From Lepidurus packardi (lineage: Eukaryota > Arthropoda > Branchiopoda > Notostraca > Triopsidae), in contig JAKZAN010000002.1 of the NCBI GenBank assembly GCA_023053545.1, positions 1,224,375-1,288,374 on the forward strand: 64,000 nucleotides of DNA, read 5' to 3'. Made by a program: the position numbers and the translations under genes. Below are positions 36,882 to 47,316 of the stretch, piece by piece. Position 1 is the first letter of the stretch, and every line of letters begins with the position of its first letter. The notes beneath the pieces are model-generated. The model was not told the origin of the DNA. It saw only the letters and a program-made list of their open reading frames with translations, and made no database searches.

Positions 36882-39800
36882 TTAGGATTTACGTTTATCG
36901 GTGAATACAAAAATGAGTTTCTCCAAGTTCAGAAACGGTAATTCGATGCAAGTTGACACGATGAAAGCTAAGCCCATGGCAATAGTCACGTGGGAAATGT
37001 AAGTGAGAGCCTAAAAATGATTTAAAAACCTCGTTTGCTACTCATTATGAACACAATTACCATGTCAGTGGGCGTGTAGTAAAAAGCAAGACGTGCATGA
37101 GCATTATACACGTCAATCCAGTGCATATGCGTTAAGTACGTGGTGTACGTGAGGCGGCTTAGCGGCACGAATCCTTCCCACGAGAGAAACTGGTCAATGA
37201 AACCTGTAAATGAGGACAAAAACGTTAGCCTTCGATCATTCTTATTTTAAAGTACTTTTTGAACATTAAAGTTTCTTAGTTGTACCTCCATAACCGTGCA
37301 CACAAGCGAAAACCACACATCCTAAGATAAGGGCCCAGGTAAATCGATGCAATCCAGCATAAGCTACTCGTACCATTAAAGTAATGTGCGGGGTACGACT
37401 TTTAAGTTCATAGTCATACATGCCATACACAATCATTAAACCCAGTGTTATGGATATCGCCCAACCAGCGATCACCGTCAACTAAATACGGATCAGAACA
37501 GAATTTTTAAGAACACGTTTTCTAAAATGTTCAGGTTATATATTACCGAATGCAATTTCGGGGGTTTTCCTCGAGTTTTATGTAAAGCCCAGCCAATGAA
37601 AATTCCAACCAAATAGGGAGCAATACGGCACCAAGGTTTCTCGTAGTACAATTTAAAGAAAGATCCGCCATTGACGTCACTAAAAGAGGAGCGAAATAAT
37701 GTAATATGTCATTATCGCGAAATATGTACAGCGAAAGAAGAGACAATATTTCTAGATAATTTTTTCTTACTATCGCCTGTTCATCAAAGTTGGTGCCAAC
37801 TCGTTCACACCAACAATAGTTAGAGTTGCTAAAAGGAATCCTGCGGTTACAAAGCCCAACCATGCTAAACCTGCACGACGCCATTTCCATAGCGGCCAGA
37901 TAATTAACGGGGTGATGAGGAACATTTGCATGTCATTGGCCATGTACCAAGTCTCTCCCATACACTATTTTCGGTTAGAGTAAAAGTAAAATGTATATAT
38001 TAGATTTGAGATCGGGAACATTTTAGCTTGACAGGATAAATGGGTGGGACTTACAGTGCCAGATTCGAAGTTATTGTAGTATAACAGGTACTTATACCAA
38101 ACCTTTTGACAGCCTTTTGATTCTGCCACTAACACCCCCCAGTTCGGTCCATTACCCACATACTTATGTAAAGTAGCGAGAAAGGCCAGGATGAGAGCGT
38201 AAACTGGTGTTAAACTGGAGATTAAAATAGACTTGAAGAAATTTTCGAAGCTGACTAAAACTGTGTGTACCGGAGATAGCGATGAACATAGTACATGACC
38301 ACATTAAACCTGCCATTGTTGCGGTCCAACTCTCGCAAGAAAAGGTAGGATAGTAGTAATCCACTGAGGAAGAAAAACGTGTCCACGGCTACACTTCCGT
38401 TTGCTACTACCTGAGCCGTCCAGCTTGATGTATCCTGTAAGTTAAGATAGTTTACTTAAGATAATTTAAGACAATTCAAGAATTGCGTATGTGCTCATTC
38501 CATTCAATAGTAGTCGATAAAAAAGTAACTTACTGTTGCCAAATCTCTGATGTTGGCGTTGGGGTAGCTGATGGTTTTCATGTACAAGTGACCAAGAAAC
38601 ACCCAAAGCATCGAAATGAGTCGAATACCTAAAGCAAAGGACAAAGTATTTAAACAAAATTAGGATTCAATCATTCTCAAATACCGTTCAGGCAACGCAA
38701 TTGCCCTTCACCGCTAGCTTCGAGAATTCTAGATCCGTTGCTAAGAATTGAAAAGCAAATCAAGAATCGAACTGTCCAGCATGGTTTCTCTACTGCTTGC
38801 TCGCGAATAGTGTTGGGGTTGTGGGTCCATTGCTTCCATCCGTCATAAGCAGTACCGGCCACCAGACAGGCAGCAATTATGCTTAAGATCGTGCTGCAAA
38901 TTAATCTTGTCATTACAACTTTCTTCGGTAATACATATAAAGTAATAGTTACATCATGGCTATGTCGCCCGCTTCAAAATCAGGAGAATCGGCAGCAGTC
39001 ATGCAACTTTCTTCAGCCACGTATGGTACGATTTGAATGGGTCCTACGGCGTTGCTACCGATGATATCTGCCATTGCTGCAGCCAAGTCATTGTGGTCGC
39101 AGCTGTCCGGCAAACAAAAAGCTATACTGGGTAACGTTCCGGACAAACCCGTCAGTCCCGTGTTCCAATCCTAGAAATTTTGTAGGGATATTATTGTATT
39201 CGGATTTATTTCTTAAACTGAAATGGTACACACAGTCTACTTACAGGGTTCACTTCGGGGCCATAGCTTGTTAGCAAACGCAAAATCGAGAAAATCGATC
39301 GGGTTTGATGGACGTCTTCGGAAGTTGTCGTCAAATCAGCTTTTTTTGCTTGGATTCCAACTGTACAATATTTGCCATTAAATCTGTCGGTCTGAATTTT
39401 CAAACATTGATCGAAGTGGCCCATGGCGTGAACGTTACCACTCCAAATGCCATCGGGCATTTTCCCAGTTGCATCGTACACTTGTTAAAAAAATCCGTAG
39501 CAAAATAAGTTTTAGCGTCGACTCGTTTTACTCAATTTTCTGTTTTTTTTTTCTTTCTTTAAAAATGCTTACTTTCCCATGCCCATCCTTTGAAGTTTGC
39601 TAGGCCTTTCGCATAGTAGTTACTGTCCTTGTTGCATTGCGCACTAACGTTAGCTTTACCGCCAGCAGTGGGAACGAACCAACGCGCCAACCGATTCAGA
39701 ATCACGGATCCAATACCTATTTTGCTGTCTTGCGTTATTGGTTGGCCACTTTGCGTTAAGTTGAGAATCCATTCCTTTGCCATCTGCAAGTCCTCCAATT

Positions 39801-39915
39801 CTTCCGGATGCATGACGTCGCTAAGTTCTTCCATTACAGGAAAGATTTGACCCTGAACGAATCTCGCGCATGTCGCGATACCCAGCAACGTCCGAAACAG
39901 CCTTGTTGGCTTCAT
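36882..39915 (-). CDS. nrf-6: Nose-resistant-to-fluoxetine (NRF-6)-type membrane acyltransferase
   Basis: Twelve coding exons on the minus strand: 39915-39573, 39480-39245, 39170-38953, 38893-38685, 38628-38534, 38434-38310, 38250-38055, 37964-37771, 37679-37547, 37481-37286, 37203-37061 and 37010-36882. All are in phase with GT-AG introns of 50-123 bp, giving 738 residues. In order: signal peptide (MKPTRLFRTLLGIATCARFVQG); the extracellular NRF domain with spaced Cys (NGKYCTVG, AFCLPDSCDHNDL); then an acyltransferase-3 domain with about ten membrane segments, including GIRLISMLWVFLGHLY, VDTFFFLSGLLLSYLFLRELDR, SLTPVYALILAF, NDMQMFLITPLIIWPLW, YEKPWCRIAPYLVGIFIGW and ending ELPFLNLEKLIFVF. 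The family probably moves acyl groups in gut or epidermal membranes; C. elegans nrf-6 affects lipid/yolk transport and fluoxetine response. The second Met (39915) is preferred, as it follows an acceptor of a 5' UTR intron (about 39987-39927) and starts the signal peptide. Confidence 0.95.
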
Positions 39916-40810
39916 AATTGGTCTTCTGGAACCATTGAAAGTATCAAACATTCTAATTGCTTCAAACTTTTACCTCTGTGCACATCTCCGAAACGTAAAA
40001 ATTGGTTCTATTATATCTATACAATTAAATTAGACTTACAATTGTTATTCAGATTTCGACACTTCCGAAGTCCCTTACTGTGTTTCATGAAAGTTTCGAA
40101 ACCGACTGAGATTCCAGAAAAATTTTTTTACGGCTTGATTCTCTAGATGAAGTGTAAAGTCCTCTACAATGGCTATCTCAATTGACAATTTTTATTCCTA
40201 ATTGATAAGACAGTTTGGGGTCTAAAAGATGTCTTATCCTAACATAACGTTTTGGAAGGAAGTTATAGACACGTGATTGTTATTACGTAATTCTGAATTC
40301 CATGGAATTTGTACCGGTTTATGGACTTGACTTAAAACCCGGACAACGGCCAGTAAACATCTATCAAATGCTATCAAGTTGTATTACGATTTCTCCGAAA
40401 TGCGAACTAAAATGCGAATCAAACGCGAAATGCGAAACGAGTGTGTTTTCAAGTGCTATCAACTCACCGATTTTGTACAGGTTGGTCTCGCCTGGCCCGG
40501 GCGGGACCCCTCCTTTGCTTTACGAATGTTCGTTGAAATCTCATTTTATTATATAAGTGAGTTAGTTTTTGAATTAATTGCACTCCGAAAGGAAAGTCCT
40601 TTTATTGAAGTTTAATTGAGCTTATACAGCAGAGAAAAGCTGAACATCAAACTGGGAAGTATATTATTCGTATATACGAAATCTAAATAAAGAGATCTTT
40701 ACGTAGATTTCATACATACGAATGCATACTAATTTCATAGATAATTTTCTTGTATAGGCTATACAAGAAAAATGAGTTTCGCCTGGTGGGTGGTACCCTT
40801 CTGGTACTCA

Positions 40811-40895
40811 ACTTTTCGGTTGACTGTTGTCATAGTAACAACTTTTCGGTTGACTGTTGTCATAGTAACAACTTTTCGGTTGACTGTTGTCATAG
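40811..40895. repeat. Tandem repeat, 30 bp unit, nearly three copies
   Basis: Units starting ACTTTTCGGTTGACTGTTGT at 40811, 40841 and 40871, identical over their shared length. This indicates recent expansion or active homogenisation. Confidence 0.92.
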
Positions 40896-41134
40896 CTCTC
40901 TCCGTCGCAATGAAATCTACCCCATGCTCTTCTTTTGAAGACATATTCTACCAATTTACTGTTTTCTTTTGTTTCAGGCATACGCAATTCAGTTGCGAAC
41001 TGCAAGAAGTTCCTTTTAAACAAAGACGACAGTTCCGTGTTTCCTTTTCCGAGACAAAATATATATCTGCATCGATAAAATTATCTCCGAGCCAACGTCC
41101 CTTTACTTTTCTGAACAGAATCTCATTTTGGTAA

Positions 41135-41950
41135 TCATTAGTTTTCTTTTCGTCCTACAAAAGATGGTGTCTATCCCAACTTCTTGTTATACGATCTTTG
41201 CTTCTTTTTGGACATTCGAAATTCCTTTGTACTCTCCTTTTTAGATCTTCAAACTGATCCTCACCACCGCGGCTTCTCTTTAGATTCACCAAATGTGGAT
41301 TTTCTTCTGTCTATTGTCTTCCACTTTTTTGTTTGCCGACGATATCACGCTGTTAGGCTCCTCCTTTTCCACTCTTCAAAGTGACAAGACTTTGATTTCT
41401 TTACGGTGTTCTAAGGGATTCAGTCTTTCCAAGTGTTTTTCTTTTTTTCGGGTTACTCCGCAAACGTTATTTGTTGATTGTTATCGTATTTTTTATTTCT
41501 TATGTCCCAGTGACCTTCCTGTTTTTCTTTGATTGAGAACTATCTTCTGAACACCATTGTGACCACACTGCCCCCTGCAGAGATTGGTTTTTCTTTGTCG
41601 TCGTATCTTTCTTAAACTTGTTCTTCCAGCTTTGTGACTTTACATTCTTCTCTGATAAGACCTCAAAGAAATTATGGATCTGTTACTTGGCTACCTTTCT
41701 TCGCTACAATGATCATATTGATTGTATGCAAAAATTAGCGTTCCGTGTTCTTTCTCCACTTCCGGCTCGAATATCCATCATAAAAAGCATTGTTCCTCTA
41801 GTCTTATGAAAATCTTCAAAGCACGGATCTTTTCCTTTCAGGTCTTACCTGCTTTTCCTTACAGAGACGCTAAACTTTGTTTCAATGACTTGGGACAACA
41901 CATATTATAATGGTCTCCTTCCCTTTCTCTATAACATAAAATTTTGAAGT
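41135..41950 (+). mobile_element. Degenerate LINE reverse-transcriptase fragment, copy 2
   Basis: Longer copy of the element at 33196-33494. It gives SFLDLQ and LFADDITLLGSSFSTLQSDK in a broken frame, with FADD intact. Downstream short frames (CGSVTWLPFF-like, LAFRVLSPLPARISIIKS) look like the rest of a LINE polymerase, but there are many frame breaks. The clade is not identifiable by eye. Confidence 0.5.
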
Positions 41951-41999
41951 AGGAGAAGGAAACGTTTTACGAACAAGATAATTAATCTAGTATATCGTA

Positions 42000-43246
42000 G
42001 CGTTTTGATCGTCTTGAATGGCCCAAGAAGTTAGCTGAAGACGCTGATATGGAGCAAGGTACAGCGATCGAGAACGTACCACAACGGGGCGTCCAAGCTC
42101 CGGTGTGGACTTTAGAAGCTGGTGGTAAGTGTATTCTAGAGAATAGGGTTGCAATCGATTACATGTTTCTTCAAATTTCTAGGGCAGCTTCCAACAATGC
42201 TCTACCCATGTTCGGGCGAGTTAATATAACAGGGTCCACATATGTACCCGTTTTGAAAATCAAGGAAACTTTTCGCGAGAACCATCGCCATCGGTGGACA
42301 TCGATACGTTAGAGGTAAAAAAGTCCAATTTATAGTTCGTGAGTCTTGAAGCGTGCGTTTATAGTTCATGAAGCTTGCGATCCTAAATCTTGCATTCTTG
42401 AATTCCGTGACCTTGAATATCTAGTTCTTGATTTTCCTGATCTTGCGTTCTTGAATTCTGTGATCCTGAATCTTGTGTTCTGCATTCCGTGATCTTAAAT
42501 CTTGTGTTGTTGAATTCCGGTATTTTGAATTCTGCAATCTTAAATTTGCCCCCCCCCCTCCCCTACTTTGTAAAGTATTACCTGCCCAACGGCATCAAAT
42601 TCCTCTGAAGGTGTTTGAAAAAGGAGTCTTGAATTCTGCCATCTTGAATCCCAATCTTGAATCCCAGCCTAGACTAAAGAGGAATGAGAAAACCCTACGA
42701 ATAAATGAAAAATTTCCACTTGAGAAAACTCCTTTTGGAGCGATATTATCAAAGGAACAACTTGCCCTTCAAAGAACCTTCCCAAGTGATCGGACCAGCT
42801 CACAAATTTGTCGAGACGGAATATTAGCGCAAACGGAACTCCATCTCAAGCCAACCATAGCCTACATGATCAAGCAGATATTCATTTTTCGAAAATTGAG
42901 TATTAAAACACTTTACCTTCAGTTATAAACGCCATGGACAAAACTAGTGAATCACGTTAAGGAGTTTTGTGCCAATCAGTTGTTGGAGGCCTTAACCGGA
43001 AGCAGTGGAGACAATATTGAAGAGCTGTCATTACTAAAGAACTTTTGGGAAAGTAGAGATATACTGATGCTGCATCCGATCCGAGAAGCCCTTCAACGCT
43101 GTCCGAGGATGAAGAGAGTCAATCTAGGAATTGATAAGAAATCTGATTTATCAAAGATCTCCATAGGTCCTGATCCTTCCACTCCATTATCCTCCACTGA
43201 TGAGGAAGCTCTGAAAAAAATATACACTTGGCTGTGTTCAAAATAG
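42000..43246 (+). other. Possible unrecognised spliced gene or gene remnant
   Basis: Three exon-like pieces. The first is 42000-42125 (acceptor TAG before it; RFDRLEWPKKLAEDADMEQG onward; donor GTAAGT). The second is about 42230-42315 (frame with ENQGNFSREPSPSVDIDTLE before GTAAAA). The third is an open frame from about 42947 to 43246 (NQLLEALTGSSGDNIEELSL ... IYTWLCSK). I could not make their phases agree into one model, and between them lie tandem TTGAATTC..GATCTTGAATC repeats (42380-42560). Leu-rich spacing in the last piece is suggestive but no family is recognised. Confidence 0.3.
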
Positions 43247-43949
43247 TTTTAAGTGTTCCTATGCTTCAAACTTTATCTTCCAAGTATTCCTTTTACCACT
43301 GGGAAGAAATTGTTACATTCCATGCTGTTGCAGACAAGGCTGAAAAATGGCCAGGAAAAACAAACGACAATGAATGCAATACTTCGTTAACGTAGAGAAC
43401 GAAAACTAGAATACCGCCTTAGGTACGTAAAAGATCAGGTGCACGAGCTTTGGTTCCCTGTGTAAATTACGAATTTAATTCTGTGGAAAGATCAAATAGC
43501 AATTTTGAAAGCTATTAATCAAAAGATGTGTATACTCTAGTGGATGTATGCCAACTCGCAGTAACAAATTTCGCCCTTAAGTACCCCATTCAAATTTTCT
43601 TCATTAATACAAGGCCAAATCATTATAGCACGTTCCAACGGTTTTCTATTGTCTCAAATTCCCTTGAGGCAAAAATCTTTATTCTTAGTTTATTTTGCGA
43701 ATAAGAAAGCTGTATAGTTAACCCGTCCGATACAGCCTTAGTAGGTAAGTACTTTTAGCAGACATGTTAGTGTCGCTCTGCTAATTTCAGCCATTTCGTT
43801 TGTAATCATAGCGTATTTAAACGAAATTTCACTCTCGGAACCGCTTACAAGCAGCATTTCGATGCTCACTGCAGGTTTACGTTATATTACATTACAGGCC
43901 TCATTGAAGGGTTTTTATATTTTCATTTTTATTCTCATTTAATGTTTCT
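43247..43949. other. Intergenic stretch, nothing recognised
   Basis: AT-rich DNA without a supported gene between the possible remnant gene and the hAT fragment. A few ATG-started frames are short and without family resemblance. Confidence 0.4.
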
Positions 43950-44166
43950 GTCCTACTTACGGTTATGGTCACCTTAGCACCACTACTGCAGAAAGGAGTT
44001 TTTCTAGTCTAAGAAGACTTAAACTTGGCTCAGAAACTCCACTGCGGAGGAAAAGCTTACAGGATTAGCTCTCCTTTACATATACAGGAGTCTTCACATA
44101 TCTCCTGAACAGGTTATAGATGTCTTCGCCGGGAAAAAACATCGGCCGACAGATTTCTTACTGTAA
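43950..44166 (+). mobile_element. hAT transposase C-terminal (dimerisation) fragment
   Basis: Translates as STTTAERSFSSLRRLK and then, after a frameshift near 44023, WLRNSTAEEKLTGLALLYIY, RSLHISPEQVIDVFAGKK and a stop. This is the conserved hAT dimerisation end of ZMYM1/DUF4371-like transposases. Nothing else of the element was found. It belongs to a different hAT lineage from the ZBED-type fossil at 32.4-33.2 kb. Confidence 0.8.
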
Positions 44167-44972
44167 TATTTTAGATTTCTAGGTCTTCCCACAAAAAAGT
44201 AGTTTTATGTAGTTTTGATACAGTGAGTTGCTTGAAATGGTCTTGTATTTGCGTTATGTGAAGCTGAAAATGGATGGGGGTTGTTTGAGGTTTATCTCTG
44301 AAAATTGTCAAATATAGCAGAGCTAGAAGTTCGATAGTATTCGAACAAGGAGGTACTACTCCCTTCATCCTTCCAATTTTTTGCGAAGAATTATAACAGC
44401 GCCCGACTTTCACGTTTCTCATGTGACGGACTTGACAGTAATGTAGCTAACATGAATAGGAAGAGCAAGGCTGCTAACTTTTTCTTGTTTATTTACGTTA
44501 ATTCATTTATAAGTTGTAAAAATGCTGGTTTAAGTTTGTTTTGTTTCAAAATCTAATATCTAGATAGGATTGACAAATAAACAGGTTGGCAACAGGTTTT
44601 CAAACCTACGCCTGCTTTCAATAAAAAAAAATGCTTTTAAATTCAGGTATATGCTTCATATCACGTATAAAGTGTCTTGTTAATTAAGCTAATGAGCTAA
44701 TTGTGGCGAATGAGACGAAGAAATAGTGGAAACACAAAGAAATAATTTGGGTGAGGTGAAACATTCAATTTAGAAATTTTGACTTTAGTATAAAAATTAG
44801 TAGGAGAGCCCAGTCTAGGTAGCTCCTAGTTGGCAGAGCAGCACAAAGTATGTCATAACAAAAGCTAACATCTAAAAATGGGGTGCAGAGCAATAGGTTA
44901 GGCTAAGTCGTTCATAAAAGTTCGGTTCAGTATAGTTTTCTTACCCCTAAGAGTAAAGGTTTAATGTCGATA
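44167..44972. other. Intergenic stretch
   Basis: No gene recognised. A TTGACAGTAATGTAGC motif at 44429 is one of five similar motifs in the window. Confidence 0.4.
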
Positions 44973-45560
44973 CATTATGACGATATATTTATTGACGATA
45001 TGAAGTTATAACAATGTGATGTTATGATTTTACGTTTCGAAAGGAAGGGCTGCATAACGAAGACTTGGATGCGACTTTTGCTACAAGTAGGAATCCATCA
45101 GATCAAGATGATCAAGGCATTTTGGCTCAATCACAAATGACCTTAACCACATGGCCAAGTTAGCTTGACGCTCCTTTTTTTCCACTTATCGTAGAAGCTT
45201 CCCCGCAATATCCTGTGTAACATGTTGTTCTTGTTTCTTATGGCATGGTAATTTTTTGCTGTAAGGGACTGAGATGCAATACAATTCGTTCAATTCTTGC
45301 CTTGACCAGCTTATGTTAGTTACATATGGTTGCAATCATATGGTTACATATGGCTTTGTTTGCTAATGAAAGGCGCCAGTTTGGCGCTCAGGAAATGGCT
45401 TTTCGAAAAGAGGAAGGAGCAACAAAAAGCGGTTATGGTTTTTAAATTGACGTAAAATAGCAGTGTTCCTGTTTGTATATTCTGCGACACGTAAACGTCT
45501 TAAGACACATTTCCACACAAGAGTGTATACTAGTTAGCAATGTCAATTCGTTCTAGTCTA
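44973..45560. repeat. Dispersed repeat B, copy 1
   Basis: Aligns with 53531-53950 in the same orientation. Shared blocks include TTATGACGATATATTTATTG, GTAGGAATCCATCAGATCAA, CGCAATATCCTGTG and GGAGCAACAAAAAG. Copy 1 is longer by indels. No coding potential is visible and the class is unknown. Confidence 0.8.
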
Positions 45561-45880
45561 ATGAACCTCTACGTGTGCCAATTAAGCCAGTTCTTACCAT
45601 TTTTAAGAACGATAACAGGCTGTCAGTTGTCGCACTGTGCAACATGGGTTTGTGTACTAGTCGATTTGGCTCCAACTTTTAGATAACGTTCAGATCTTTC
45701 TAAACAGGCGTTTAGAAAGAGGACTATTTTTAATTTCTCGTTCGAAGGGAATATTTTAAATAAGAAAGAGTAATTTTGCTCTTAAAACGTAGCATTATTT
45801 TATATCTATCTTACTTACTGCATATACAACCTACACAGTATGTGAATATATGGACCTACACATGTATTTAGGTACCTATT

Positions 45881-45962
45881 TCCGATTTTCGGTTATAAGA
45901 ATCGCCGTTTAAAAGAATCCAAATTCGCTGGACAAACGTAATCACTATAATCGGCAACTACT
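45881..45962. mobile_element. Tigger-like transposon end, inverted copy
   Basis: Read on the minus strand from 45962: CAGTAGTTGCCGATTATAGT ... ATAACCGAAAATCGG, matching the end at 6098-6178 over about 80 bp with substitutions. Confidence 0.6.
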
Positions 45963-46040
45963 GTATATGTATGTATTTTGTACTGTGGTCGCTATCGTCA
46001 CCACCCGCTTCTTCTAACGCTTTCCTCGGAATGATACTCG

Positions 46041-46163
46041 CTTTTCAGAAGGATAATTTAACTTACCGTAAGTTTTAATCATACGCAACTCCCCTTACAC
46101 ACTGTAGTGGGTTGTTGCGTATGATTCAAATGTACAATAAGTTAAATTAGCCTTCTGAGAAGC
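46041..46163. mobile_element. Foldback MITE-like palindrome
   Basis: The two halves are inverted copies. CTTTTCAGAAGGATAATTTA and AATCATACGCAAC on the left pair with GTTGCGTATGATT and TAAGTTAAATTAGCCTTCTG on the right, with a loop of about 25 bases at 46090-46113. As single-stranded DNA or RNA it would form a hairpin of about 45 bp. Confidence 0.75.
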
Positions 46164-46449
46164 CCTATTATTCTGCTGAAAGAAATCAACCACTCGTGGT
46201 GGAGCTAAGTTACACATTGCTGACGTAGAAGGTACTGATAACAGGGTATAAAATGGTACGAATGTTTTCGGTGGCCGTCAGTTTTTAACCAGTTGTTCTC
46301 TGACTTGATCATGGACTAAACTGAGCTTCTCGGTGGTTTTAAGTTGAATCTGGAAAATTAGACATAAACTAAACTGTTGACTACGTGACATTTTAAAGGG
46401 GAAATTGACACAAGAATACTAGAAGCACAAAACAATCCTGAAAGCGACG

Positions 46450-46818
46450 ATGGCAACAGAAAGCGGTCGCGAAGGTAAGACAAGTTTTCGTCTATTTAAA
46501 AAACGTGTAGTTTAAAATATAACTTATTACTTTAAAGTGGTAAAGGTTGAAGATTTGATCGTTGCAATGAACAATGTGACCAGCCCAGCCGCGATGTATG
46601 ACGACTTTCGGATTACAATGGGCGCCAACTTCAATTGGGAGCAACTCCTCAGCCCAGCCCCTCTGGGAATCAGTGTTGTGGGTGATCTGATGGTCGTGGC
46701 CTCTACCATGTCTGATTTCCGGTTGGACGAGTCTGGCGAAGAAAAGCAGTACAAATTCCTGAAATATCCTGAGAGCTTTCGAGCTTCGCTGGTGCAGGTC
46801 AGCAACAAACGTCAGTAA
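46450..46818 (+). CDS. Unrecognised 101-residue protein, two exons
   Basis: Exon 1 is 46450-46474 (MATESGRE, donor GTAAGA), exon 2 is 46538-46818 (acceptor TTTAAAG), with a 63 bp intron and agreeing phase. The product is acidic, with no signal peptide or membrane segment: VVKVEDLIVAMNNVTSPAAM, NFNWEQLLSPAPLGISVVGD, then a Lys/Tyr-rich end stopping after VQVSNKRQ. Codon use and the clean splice suggest a real gene, and a purine-rich context precedes the ATG. I recognise no family. It could be a short full-length gene or the remains of a larger one; no poly(A) signal is obvious close to the stop. Confidence 0.5.
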
Positions 46819-47301
46819 ACAAACGTGATATGTTACTTTTGACCCGAGTCTCCTCTATGAAAATTACGTGGCGTGTTGAAAAGGTCTGGCGAATAAAGAT
46901 TATTTTTTTAAAGAAAAAGCTTCACTCATTATTCGTTATGCTTGATCTCTTTTCCGTAAGATGCTTTTTAGGAGAATCTATTTTGTCGTATTTCTTAATA
47001 TGCCGTAAGAAAAATACTAGAATAAGAAGAGAATTGGGCACAAACCACGCACAAAAAAACCGTCAATGAACAATGTACTTTTTATTTTTTCATCTTAAAG
47101 CTATATTTGATCGTTTACTCTTCAGCCTATAAAAGGAACTTATGCGTTAGATAATGAATTAAGTAAGAAAAAATAATTTTAGATGCCGTTGCTGCAAAAC
47201 ATGGATAATGATAAAATACACATTCTACAAAATATAATTAATATTAATATAATTTAATATAAATATAATACATAAAATCTAAACATAATGTATATAAATA
47301 A
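46819..47301. other. AT-rich intergenic stretch
   Basis: Very AT-rich, with ATAAATATAA-type runs at 47200-47300 directly in front of the LINE. It probably provided the T-rich insertion target. No gene seen. Confidence 0.4.
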
Positions 47302-47316
47302 ATGTTATTAATTTCA

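Larger units (their letters stand above)
39988..41999. other. Intergenic stretch with repeats
   Basis: Upstream of the NRF-6-like gene. It contains a 3-copy 30 bp tandem repeat (40811-40895) and the degenerate LINE copy at 41135-41950. No other gene recognised. Confidence 0.45.

Noticed and set aside
38164-38364. Separate small minus-strand proteins in the 37-39 kb region
   Set aside because: They are out-of-frame or intron-containing readings of NRF-6 exons; splicing in phase gives the full acyltransferase.
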